Of a stretch of DNA of 10,424 nt, positions 1-6,417 are shown piece after piece (within the stretch, counting starts at the first letter, position 1; each line of letters starts with the position of its first letter). The position numbers and the translations under genes were made by a program. The stretch is from positions 393,278 to 403,701 of the forward strand of contig MU646572.1 of NCBI GenBank assembly GCA_026770585.1, given 5' to 3'. This stretch comes from Baffinella frigidus. Its lineage: Eukaryota; Cryptophyceae; Cryptomonadales; Baffinellaceae. Under the pieces are notes generated by a model. The model saw nothing but the letters and a program-made list of their open reading frames with translations, had not been told where the DNA came from and did no database searches.

Positions 1-127
1 GGGTTTGGGGTTTGGGGTTTGGGGGGGGGGGTTTGGGGTTTGGGGGTTGGGGTTTAGGGTTTAGGGGTTCGGGTTTAGGGTTTAGGGCTTAGGGTTTAGG
101 GTTCGGGGTTTAGGGTTGAGCGTTTAC
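1..127 (-). repeat. Telomere-like intron 5 of the adenylate kinase gene (open on the left)
   Basis: Degenerate TTTGGGG, TTTAGGG and TTCGGGG units on the plus strand read as C-rich repeats in the transcript. The donor at 127-126 is GTAAAC, formed where a G abuts a TAAACGC heptamer. The acceptor lies outside the window. The G-rich strand runs rightwards, the wrong direction for a left chromosome terminus. Confidence 0.75.
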
Positions 128-181
128 CTCGCGCATTTGCGCCCCGAGCGGGGTCTGCTCCTCTACGCACGCGCGCAGCAA
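128..181 (-). other. Adenylate kinase exon 5 (domain 3 NMP-binding region)
   Basis: This 54-bp non-telomeric island encodes LLRACVEEQTPLGAQMRE on the minus strand. It follows an AAACCAG acceptor and ends at a GAG|GTAAAC donor. It aligns with ALRAQVKAETELGMKAKE of domains 1 and 2, with no gap against the end of exon 4. The domain should continue in further exons to the left of the window. Confidence 0.82.
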
Positions 182-627
182 CTGGTTTTGGGTTTGCGTT
201 TTAGGGTTGAGGGTTGAGGGTTGGGGTTGTAGGTTTTAGGGTTTAGGTTTTAGGGTTCAGGGTTTGGATTTTGGGTTTTAGGGTGTAGCGTGTAGGGTGT
301 AGGGTGTAGGGTGTAGGGTGTGGGGTGTAGGGTTAAGGGTTAAGGGTTGAGGGTTCAGGTGTCAGGGATGAGGGTGAAGGGATTAGGGATTTGGGTGTAG
401 GGTGTAGGGTGCAGGGTGTGGGGTGTAGGGTGTAGAGTTTGAGGTGTAGGGTGTAGGGTGTAGGGTGTATGGTGTAGGGTGTAGGGTTTAGGGTGTAGGG
501 ATTAGGGTTGAGGGAGCACCTCGGCCGACTTGATGTGCACGCATCCGAACTGCTCCTCGAGCATTTTGCTCTGCGTCAATTTCCCCGAACCCTGCGGTGG
601 GGGTGTATGGGGTTAGGGGTTGAGAGC

Positions 628-659
<32 letters not shown>

Positions 660-3028
660 GGTTTGAGGTTTAGGATTGAGGGTTTAGGGTTTAGGGGTGA
701 GGGTTGAGGGTGTGGGGTTTAGGGTTTAGGGGTTAGGGTCTAGGGTTTAGGGTTTAGGGTTTAGGGTTTAGGGTCTAGGGTTTAGGGTTTAGGGTTTGGG
801 GTTTAGAGTTCAGGTTTTAGGGTTTAGGGTTTAGGGGTTAGGGTCTAGGGTTTAGGGTTTAGGGTTTAGGGTTTAGGGTTTAGGGTCTAGGGTTTAGGGT
901 TTAGGGTTTGGGGTTTAGGGTTCAGGTTTTAGGGTTTAGGGTTTACCTGCGCCCCCGCCATGAGGATCCTCGGCACGGCACCTTGGGACTACGAACCTTT
1001 CATCAAAAGTCAAATTGTCTGAAGACAATTATTTTTCATGAAAAGTCAACTTGTCTGAAGACAATTACCTTTTAAGGATTTTTCCCATGCAAATTAGTCA
1101 CGTTACACCCTCAAATCCAGCCCCAACGAAACCTTCGTAGCCCACCGTGTGATACCTGCGCCCTCCTCCCCCTCCGGGAAATGGGAAGGCGTCAATGGCT
1201 CCAAAACCGGACCCATTCTAAGGGTGTCCTTTCAGCAGTGTCACGTCCGGAATTAGTACCGGGCTCTAAGCAGGCAGTACAAACATTTAGTACCGTCACG
1301 TCCAATATTTACCTGCGCCCCCGCCATGAGGATCCTCGGCACTGCCCCCCCCCCCCTTTCTCCTCCGGAGGTCCCTCCTCTGGAGGCTCCACCCGAGGCT
1401 CCACCAGAGGAAGAAGGCGTGGTGCCGAGGAACGCCGCCACCTTATCCGCGATCCCAGTCTTCTCAGCCTGGCCGTCGAAGGTCTGCATGAGGCGCTCGT
1501 AGAAGGGCGTGACCGCCTTCACGTTCTCGTGGTAGGACTTGATGCGGTTGCCCATCGCCTCTGCTGTGTCGTCCGCGCGGTGTACCTGGGTTGGGGTGGG
1601 GGGGTTCAGCGCGGGCTTTAGGCTTTAGGCTTTAGGGTTTAGGGTTTAGGGTTTAGGGTTTAGGGTTTAGGGTTTAGGGTGTAGGGTTCAGAGGTTTAGG
1701 GTTTAGGGTTGAGGGTTTAGGGTTGAGGGTTGAGTGTGTAGGGGTGCACCAGCCTCGCCATCAGCTCCGCGTCGTCCTCCGGAGGGGGGTGGAACTTGAG
1801 GTGGTAGATCTTGCCTGGTTTAGGATTTGGGGTTTAGGGTTTAGGGTTTAGGGTATAGGGTTTAGGGCTTAGGGTTTGGGGTTTAGGGTTCGGGGTTTGG
1901 GGTTTAGGGTTTGGGGTTTGGGGTTCAGGGTTCAGGGGTTAGGATGTGACCCGTGTCCGGGTCGCTCCGGCGCCCCACGCACCGCTCCACAAGGATGTCG
2001 TCCGGAACCTCCAGGAGCACAAAGTGGGTCGCGTGGATCCCCGCGCCAATCATCGCCTCCGCCTGCACGCCCGTGCGGGGGAACCCGTCGAGGAGCCACC
2101 CCTTGGTTTTGCAGTCGTCCTCTGCGAGCCGCGCTTTGACGATGCCGATGATGAGGTCGTCGGGGACGAGCCCGCCGCTCTCCATGAACTCCTTCGCCTT
2201 CATCCCCAGCTCCGTCTCGGCCTTGACCTGCGCGCGGAGCGCATCCCCAGTCGAGATGTGCACCACCCCGAACTTCTCGACGATGAGCTCGCACTGTGTG
2301 CCCTTGCCGGAGGCGGGCGCTCCGGCGATGATGATCCCCAGCGGGCCCCCCGGCGGGACCGGGGCCGACGAGACCGGGGCCGACGAGACCGGGGCCGACA
2401 AGAACTCAGCGACCTTGGAGGCGATCTCTGTCTTGTCGGTCTGCCCGTCGAAGGTCTGCATGAGGCTCTCGTAGAAGGGCGTCACCGCCTTGACGTTCTC
2501 GTGGTACGACTTGATGCGGTTGCCCATCGCCTCTTCTGTGTCGTCCGCGCGGTGCACCAGCCTGGCAATCAGAGCCTCATCGTCCTCAGGAGGGGGGTGG
2601 AACTTCAGGTGGTAGATCTTTCCCGTGTCCGGGTCGCTCCGGCGCCCCACGCACCGCTCCACAAGGATCTCGTCCGGAACCTCCAGGAGCACAAAGTGCG
2701 TCGCGTGGATCCCCGCTGCAATCATCGCCTCCGCCTGTACGCCCGTGCGGGGGAAACCGTCCAGCAGCCACCCCTGCGTCTGGCAGTCCTCCTCTGCGAG
2801 CCGCGCTTTGACGATGCCGATGATGAGCTCGTCGGGGACGAGCCCGCCGCTCTCCATGAACTCCTTCGCCTTCATCCCCAGCTCCGTCTCTGCCTTGACC
2901 TGCGCGCGGAGCGCATCCCCCGTCGAGATGTGCACCACCCCGAACTTCTCGACGATGAGCTCGCACTGCGTGCCCTTTCCCGACGCGGGCGCACCGGCGA
3001 TGATGATCCTGGGCTTTTCGCCAGACAT
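128..3028 (-). CDS. Tandem (at least three-domain) adenylate kinase, 3' end outside window
   Basis: Adenylate kinase interconverts ATP + AMP and 2 ADP. Five exons are read on the minus strand: 1951-3028, 1750-1814, 1313-1585, 520-591 and 128-181. All junctions are GT-AG and in frame, giving 514 visible residues. Domain 1 (residues 1-210) has the P-loop GAPASGKGT (12-20), the AMP-site STGDALR (35-41), DGFPRT (90-95) and a long LID with GRRSDPDTGKIYH (128-140), as in plastid and bacterial long-LID enzymes. Domain 2 repeats this 224 residues later (P-loop 236-244). Domain 3 has P-loop GAQGSGK (470-476) but KSAE in place of STGD, so its AMP site is altered. Linkers are Ala/Pro/Ser-rich (211-229) and Gly/Ser-rich (about 434-461). 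ATG at 3028 is chosen because the sequence starts there at MSGEKPRIII with A at -3; only a GTG lies further upstream in frame. No targeting peptide is seen. Multi-domain adenylate kinases are known from flagella, but that role is only a possibility here. The stop codon is not in the window. Confidence 0.88.
182..519 (-). repeat. Telomere-like intron 4 of the adenylate kinase gene
   Basis: 338 bp, nearly all heptamer variants. It starts GTGCTC and ends CCAG in the sense strand. A homogeneous patch of TGTAGGG variants dominates roughly 290-330 and 385-490, next to TTTAGGG, TTGAGGG and TTAAGGG units. No coding island other than the flanking exons is seen. Confidence 0.8.
520..591 (-). other. Adenylate kinase exon 4 (domain 3 P-loop), buried in telomere-like repeats
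   Basis: This 72-bp island is not telomeric. Read on the minus strand after the acceptor ACCGCAG, it encodes 24 residues beginning GSGKLTQSKMLEEQFG and ending VHIKSAE. They continue ILMAGAQ at the end of the previous exon and align residue for residue with the GAPASGKGTQ...HISTGD stretch of domains 1 and 2. It ends at a GTGCTC donor. Both junctions are phase 0. Confidence 0.85.
729..944. repeat. Higher-order duplication inside the telomere-like array
   Basis: The block starting GGGGTTAGGGTCTAGGG at 729 restarts at 834. The same order of variants follows (TCTAGGG, a TTTAGGG run, TCTAGGG, TTTGGGG, TTCAGG, TTTTAGGG). The period is 105 bp; the second copy carries one extra TTTAGGG between the two TCTAGGG units. 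This points to unequal exchange or replication slippage rather than fresh telomerase addition. Confidence 0.75.
942..976. repeat. 35-bp duplicate of the exon 3 end and its splice donor
   Basis: Positions 942-976 are identical to 1308-1342, which contain the last codons of exon 3 (RILMAGAQ) and the donor. In this copy the donor reads CAG|GTAAACCC and runs straight into telomere repeats. In the 1308 copy it reads CAG|GTAAATATT and runs into unique DNA. A shorter match (ACCTGCGCCC) lies at 1154-1163. Confidence 0.85.
1001..1073. repeat. Tandem pair of 36-bp units, each holding an AATTGTCT hairpin
   Basis: Two copies (1001-1036 and 1037-1073) share CAT-AAAAGTCAA-TTGTCTGAAGACAATTA. Within each is an inverted repeat TTGTCT / AGACAA, perfect to 8 bp (AATTGTCT-GA-AGACAATT) in the first copy. 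They lie inside intron 3, in the AT-rich insert. Function unknown. Confidence 0.7.
1586..1749 (-). repeat. Telomere-like intron 2 of the adenylate kinase gene
   Basis: 164 bp of TTTAGGG-type units with TTTAGGC and TTGAGGG variants. In the sense strand it starts GTGCACC and ends CCCAG just before GTACACC. Domain 1 has the equivalent site uninterrupted as CTGGTGCACCGC, so the intron is flanked by a near-repeat of its own insertion site. Confidence 0.82.
1815..1950 (-). repeat. Telomere-like intron 1 of the adenylate kinase gene
   Basis: 136 bp made almost wholly of TTTAGGG and TTTGGGG variants. The sense ends are GTCACA and AAACCAG. Splicing splits the Gly codon of DTG|KIYHL (G|GC). Domain 1 has no intron at the matching codon. 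Confidence 0.83.
1951..3012 (-). repeat. 672-bp direct repeat: domains 1 and 2 of the adenylate kinase
   Basis: The sequence from 1951 to about 2340 recurs from 2623 to about 3012 with few differences, a period of 672 bp (224 codons). Over this stretch I count about eight amino-acid changes, for example PDELII/PDDLII and DCQTQG/DCKTKG. The similarity continues past the repeat end in the spliced exons but with more changes (EALIA/AELMA). This is a recent duplication, or it is kept alike by gene conversion. Confidence 0.88.
2358..2402. repeat. Three 15-bp tandem units encoding the SAPVS linker
   Basis: ACCGGGGCCGACGAG occurs three times in a row, the last ending CAAG. On the minus strand it encodes the linker SAPVSSAPVSSAPV between domains 1 and 2. 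Its length could vary between alleles by slippage without changing the frame. Confidence 0.85.
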
Positions 3029-3106
3029 GGTGTGAAGATCCCCGCCCACAGAGCTCACTCAGCGCCAAGCCAAGACCCTTGCCGTAGAAGTCAACGGCTG
3101 AACTTT

Positions 3107-3132
3107 GTCAACTTTGACCGACGAAAGTTGAC
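3107..3132. repeat. Inverted repeat GTCAACTTT / AAAGTTGAC
   Basis: Perfect 9-bp arms around an 8-bp spacer (GACCGACG) in the divergent promoter region. It could be a protein-binding site or a small hairpin. GTCAA words also occur in the adenylate kinase intron insert near 1010 and 1045. Confidence 0.6.
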
Positions 3133-3170
3133 TCGTCAAAAAGTCTTCAAAAGTGGTGGAACGTACAACA

Positions 3171-3196
3171 TTTGGCGTTACTCGAGCAACGCCAAA
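3171..3196. repeat. Inverted repeat TTTGGCGTT / AACGCCAAA
   Basis: Perfect 9-bp arms around ACTCGAGC. TTTGGCG resembles an E2F-type site, so a paired site is conceivable; that is inference. The hairpin lies between imperfect direct repeats that begin AAAAGTGGTG (3149 and 3194). Confidence 0.6.
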
Positions 3197-3380
3197 AGTG
3201 GTGCTGGAACAACATTTGAAGAGCTTCACGTGCCGTCCCTCTCACACATCTTCTGAGCAACATGGGTTTCGGTACGTCCCCAGCCTCCGCGGCCCCTCAC
3301 CCCCGCGCCGCCTGTTCTCTTTCAAGGGCTCGGGCTGTTGGCGGCGACAACGCGGTGGTACTGTGAGTTGCGTGCGGGCG

Positions 3381-3420
3381 GAAGCACTGAACATTTTGAC
3401 AGAGCACTGAGCATTTTGCA
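3381..3420. repeat. Tandem 20-bp repeat directly upstream of the fibrillarin ATG
   Basis: Two adjacent 20-bp units (3381-3400, 3401-3420) share the core AGCACTGA-CATTTTG. The start codon follows at 3423, so the repeat is probably 5' UTR or core promoter. Confidence 0.7.
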
Positions 3421-3422
3421 CG

Positions 3423-4533
3423 ATGGTGGCAGATGGCGGAGGACGTGGCGCAGGTCGCGGCGCACCGCGTGGCGGCGGGCGCGGCGCGCCCCGGGGCGGC
3501 GGCATGCGTGGCGGCGCTCGTGGTGGTGGCGCCCCTCGTGGACGCGGGGGCGGAGCGCCTCGCGGCCGGGGTGCTCCCCGCGGTGGGGGCCGTGGCGGTG
3601 CGCGTGGCGGGCGGGGCGGCGGGGCGAAGGTTGTCATCGAGCCCCACAGGCACGAGGGGATCTTCATCGCCAAGGGGAAGGAGGACGCGCTTGTGACGCG
3701 GAATATGGTTCCGGGGGAGTCGGTCTACGGCGAGAAGCGTATCAGCGTGGACGATCCCAGCGAGGAGGGGAAGAAGATCGAATACCGCGTGTGGAACCCC
3801 TTCCGGTCCAAGATCGCCGCGGCCGTCCTCGGAGGCGTCGACAACATCCACGTCAAGCCCGGCGCCAAGGTCCTGTACCTTGGCGCGGCGTCCGGTACCT
3901 CGGTGTCGCACGTGTCGGACATCGTGGGGCCGACCGGCGTGGTCTACGCCGTTGAGTTCTCGCACAGATCCGGACGTGACCTCATCAACATGGTACCAAC
4001 CACCGTGCCCTCTGCCCGTACCACGCAATCCTCCACATTTTTCTTTCCCCGCTGATCCTTGCCTACAGCCCCCTCAAGGGACGGCAGCCATGCGCTGCCG
4101 TTGTGTCACTTGCCGAGCTCGCGTTGTTGCAGCCAGCCAGCCAGACTTGAAACTACCATGGGTGCCTCGACGAGGCACCCGAGCGGGCAAGGGATGATCG
4201 CACCGCTCCTGTTGTTTGCGTGGAGCTCCAATACCGAACCCCACCAGTGGAGACGGGCCTCCAGAAAAGCCGTGGGCTAGTGCTCGTGCTGTGCTCGATG
4301 CGACATCGAGAAGGCTAGCCCCGTTTTCTGATCTCTGTTCTAATCGAAAACAATACGTGCCTGCTAGTTCGAGCTGCGGCACCCATAACCGCTGAGAATC
4401 GCCAGAACGCTAGAACCCAACCAATTGCAGTTGATCACTCCCTCACTCTCCCCAAGGCAAGTATCCTCGCTCCTTCCCCACGCATTCTCGTGCTAACCCC
4501 CCCAGGCGTCACCTCCTAACACCCCCCACAAAC

Positions 4534-4577
<44 letters not shown>

Positions 4578-6343
4578 CGTTGTGCGTTGCTCTCCCACCT
4601 CCTCAACCCCCCCCCTTCCCCGCCCCATGCAAAGAAACGCACGAACAACCCCCTTGAAGGCCGAGTGGTTCGAAGTCAAGGCTGGGACGCTAAACCCTCA
4701 AAGTGAAGCCCTACACGCTAAACCCTCAACACGAATGCAGGCGAAGAAGCGCACGAACATCGTGCCGATCGTGGAGGACGCGCGCATGCCGCTCAAGTAC
4801 CGCATGCTCGTCGGGATGGTCGACGTGATCTTCGCCGATGTTGCCCAGCCCGATCAGGTGCGCCCTTTTGAACGCGACCCGTGGAGCCATTGTGAACTCT
4901 TCCCGTGCAGCCATTTTGAACGCTCTACCTGTAGAGCCGTTGCGTAGGCCGTTTCTGAACACTGGTGTTGGTCCTAGATTCGCACATGAGCTCGACCCGA
5001 CTAGATGAGCCACGTGCCGTGGCGGCTTTCTAGTTGGGGGGGGGGGTCTTGGAGCTATTGGAGCTGCGCGTGTGGGGAGTTTCCGTGTGTGGTCGCGTGG
5101 CTCGGAGGCGGGGAGGGAAATGTGTGGAGAGCCTCCTGACGCTGGATCGCTCTCCCCACGCGCGCAACGCTCCCTCGTTGCACTCACCATAACCTGTTAG
5201 TGTCAACAAAGTTGGCAGAGCACCTCACATCTCATGTGACGAGCGAGCGCCCCATGTCTGGACAGGCGCGCATTGCCATCATAACCTGTTAGTGCAGACA
5301 CAAGTTGACAAGAGCACCTGATCTCACCTGGTGCTGACGAGCGTGATTCCGTGTCTGGACAGGCGCGTATCGTCGCCCTCAACGCCCAGTATTTCCTCAA
5401 GGTGCGGACCCAACCCCGCCCTCAACCGACCCAACCCCGCCCTGAACCACACACACGGAAAATACTCCTCACACGCGCAGCCCCACCCTGAACCCGCCTC
5501 CTGCAACGAGCGTGGAGTTAAGCCATGAACCATCGCACCATTGCGCGATTTGGCTCTGTGCTTGGACTTGCGTGTGGATCAAACTGTTGCAGAAACCAGG
5601 AGTGTTTGCATTCCACAGATAAGCGCAAGGAGGTCGTCGAGCGTGCGGTCTCCGGGCTCTCAAAGATGGGTTTTCTGGACGCTAACGCGCGGGGTTTCTG
5701 CAGGTTGCCGGGCACTTCATCATCTCGATCAAGGCGTCGTGCGTGGACTCAACGGCCGCGCCCGAGGCGGTGTTCGCGTCAGAGGTCTCAAAGCTCAAGA
5801 AGGACAACTTCAAGCCCCAGGAGCAGGTCTTACTCCCCACCCAGCTGATCCCCAGCAGTAGCACACACCTAGTCACACACACACACAACCTACATATCCC
5901 TTGAGAGGCCATCGTTTCCCTTCTTGATCTTGCGTCCGTGGGTGAGTTGTGACGATTTTTAACTCATCTTGCCAACGGCGCTCTAGTAGTACAGGGGTAC
6001 CTCGCTCATAAGAAACCAACTCCCCCTAGGACCCTACAGTAGGGCCCTATGGTGGTCTTAGGGGGTGGTCGTTTCTGATGAGCGAGGTACCCCTGTACTG
6101 TAGCACACGGTACCCGCTGCGTGTGTCACAGCACAGGTTGCGATCTTTGGGCTGACGTGTGGCTCTTCTCATGTCCGCCTCGACTAGCATCGGTTGCGAA
6201 TCTCGAGCTGGCAGTACAGGTTGAGAGCCTCGTCCTGACGGCTGACGCGTCGCTCCTGTCCGCAGGTGACTCTGGAGCCGTACGAGCGCGACCACGCGGT
6301 TGTCATCGGCACCTACCGCGCGGCCAAGAAGGCCAAGGCCTAG
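3423..6343 (+). CDS. FBL: Fibrillarin, box C/D snoRNP rRNA 2'-O-methyltransferase
   Basis: Fibrillarin uses S-adenosylmethionine to methylate ribose 2'-OH groups of rRNA, guided by box C/D snoRNAs in the nucleolus. Five exons (3423-3992, 4741-4857, 5363-5401, 5704-5826, 6266-6343) join in phase 0 to 308 residues, close to the roughly 320 of animal and yeast proteins. Residues 5-68 are a Gly/Arg-rich tail with RGG and APRG runs. The methyltransferase fold follows: [12 protein letters not shown] (123-134), the SAM loop [14 protein letters not shown] (150-163), then FADVAQPDQ (221-229) and HFIISIKAS in exon 4. The C-terminus is [18 protein letters not shown] plus AAKKAKA. The ATG at 3423 has A at -3 and G at +4. 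Donors are weak (GTACCA, GTGCGC, GTGCGG, GTCTTA); acceptors are all CAG. Confidence 0.95.
4160..4180. repeat. Palindrome GGGTGCCTCG-A-CGAGGCACCC
   Basis: Perfect 10-bp inverted arms around a single A, within fibrillarin intron 1. As RNA it would form a short stable hairpin with a loop of a few bases. Role unknown. Confidence 0.75.
4532..4577. repeat. CATACA microsatellite
   Basis: About seven copies of the 6-bp unit CATACA (ACATAC in another phase), uninterrupted, in fibrillarin intron 1. Likely length-variable. Confidence 0.9.
4690..4729 (+). repeat. C-strand telomere-like units before the fibrillarin exon 2 acceptor
   Basis: CTAAACCCTCAA occurs at 4690-4701 and 4718-4729, with GCCCTACACG between. 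These are the complements of the TTTAGGG, TTGAGGG and TGTAGGG variants seen in the adenylate kinase introns. The second CTAAAC lies about 18 bp before the AG at 4740, a normal branch-point distance. Confidence 0.65.
4858..5362 (+). other. Fibrillarin intron 2
   Basis: 505 bp between ...AQPDQ and ARIVAL.... It starts GTGCGC and ends GACAG. It holds a three-copy repeat (4866-4939), a G-run around 5036-5046 and a 92-bp tandem duplication (5189-5372) that includes a decoy acceptor. Confidence 0.88.
4866..4939. repeat. Three imperfect 24-26 bp tandem units
   Basis: Units starting at 4866, 4890 and 4914 each read TT-TGAAC...CCGTG-AGCC with drift. They begin 8 bp after the exon 2 donor, in fibrillarin intron 2. 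Confidence 0.65.
5189..5372 (+). repeat. 92-bp tandem duplication covering the exon 3 splice acceptor
   Basis: ATAACCTGTTAGTG begins at 5189 and again at 5281; both copies run to GTCTGGACAGGCGCG. The downstream copy holds the true acceptor (exon from 5363). The upstream copy holds a decoy AG at 5264-5265 followed by GCGCGCATTGCC, which would encode ARIA and then diverge into the next repeat. Confidence 0.8.
5402..5703 (+). other. Fibrillarin intron 3
   Basis: 302 bp from GTGCGG to TCTGCAG. Its first part has a tandem ACCCAACCCCGCCCT pair (about 5408-5443) resembling a degenerate C-rich heptamer. No ORF, RNA gene or mobile element is evident. Confidence 0.88.
5827..6265 (+). other. Fibrillarin intron 4
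   Basis: 439 bp from GTCTTA to CCGCAG. It holds a short CACACA run near 5873-5886 and one complete hairpin element (5990-6097). The flanking exons both read CAG|GT across the junction, a typical proto-splice site. Confidence 0.88.
5990..6097. mobile_element. MITE-like hairpin element in fibrillarin intron 4 (family A)
   Basis: The ends are TACAGGGGTACCTCGCTCAT at the left and its near-complement ATGAGCGAGGTACCCCTGTA at the right. The arms continue inward through AAGAAACC / GGTCGTTTCT and a CCTAGGACC-type core, so almost the whole 108 bp can fold. It carries no coding sequence. A TA at each end suggests a TA target, as in Tc1/mariner-type elements; that assignment is inference. Confidence 0.8.
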
Positions 6344-6366
6344 GCACCCCGCGTCTTTTAATGGCT

Positions 6367-6382
6367 CCAACGGAAACGTTGG
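6367..6382 (+). other. Small hairpin in the fibrillarin 3' region
   Basis: CCAACG-GAAA-CGTTGG is a perfect 6-bp stem with a GNRA tetraloop, 24 bp after the stop codon. It could be a 3' UTR structure; there is no U-tract suggesting an RNA polymerase III gene. Confidence 0.5.
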
Positions 6383-6417
6383 CAGGCGTTTTTCGCGTGT
6401 GAGACGGCGCATATCTT

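Larger units (their letters stand above)
592..1312 (-). repeat. Long intron 3 of the adenylate kinase gene: telomere-like block plus unique insert
   Basis: 721 bp from the GTAAAT donor (1312) to the CGCAG acceptor (592). Positions 600-944 are telomere-like, including about five TTGAGGG units near 630-663 and a duplicated block at 729-944. Positions 977-1307 are non-telomeric and AT-richer, with no similarity I recognise. A copy of the exon 3 end lies at 942-976. Confidence 0.78.
3029..3422. promoter_or_regulatory. Divergent intergenic region between the adenylate kinase and fibrillarin genes
   Basis: The two start codons are 394 bp apart and point away from each other, so both promoters must lie here. 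Visible elements are two perfect 9-bp inverted repeats (3107-3132 and 3171-3196), a CACGTG G-box core at 3227-3232, and a tandem 20-bp repeat ending just before the fibrillarin start. I see no clear TATA box. The region is AT-richer than the genes beside it. Confidence 0.6.
3993..4740 (+). other. Fibrillarin intron 1
   Basis: 748 bp between ...INM and AKKRTN.... It starts GTACCA and ends ATGCAG. It contains a 10-bp-stem palindrome (4160-4180), a CATACA microsatellite (4532-4577) and C-strand telomere-like units near the acceptor. No snoRNA with recognisable C and D boxes was found by eye. Confidence 0.88.

Noticed and set aside
1-121. Left chromosome end
   Set aside because: The G-rich strand points inward and the units are degenerate, opposite to a left terminus.
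285-480. CRISPR-like regular repeats
   Set aside because: Units are 7 bp with no spacers; they are telomere variants.
1876-2139. 87-codon frame starting MGFRVRGLGFRV
   Set aside because: The first half is translated telomere repeat and the rest is antisense to the kinase.
2586-3068. 160-codon minus-strand frame overlapping the kinase
   Set aside because: It is an alternate frame of the same kinase exon; the overlapping frame carries the P-loop and DGFPR motifs.
1946-3256. 436-codon open frame on the plus strand
   Set aside because: It is antisense to adenylate kinase exon 1. Its length comes from GC-rich codons and the 672-bp repeat; no domain is recognisable.
3297-4028. 243-codon minus-strand frame
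   Set aside because: Antisense of fibrillarin exon 1 and the start of intron 1; low-complexity Arg/Pro/Ala content reflects the Gly/Arg codons.
4655-4685. GGTTCGAAGTC resembling a tRNA T-arm
   Set aside because: No paired acceptor, D or anticodon arms can be placed around it.
6080-6095. Possible C box (TGATGA) of a snoRNA in fibrillarin intron 4
   Set aside because: It belongs to the element arm CTGATGAGCGAGG and no matching D box with a terminal stem is placed suitably.
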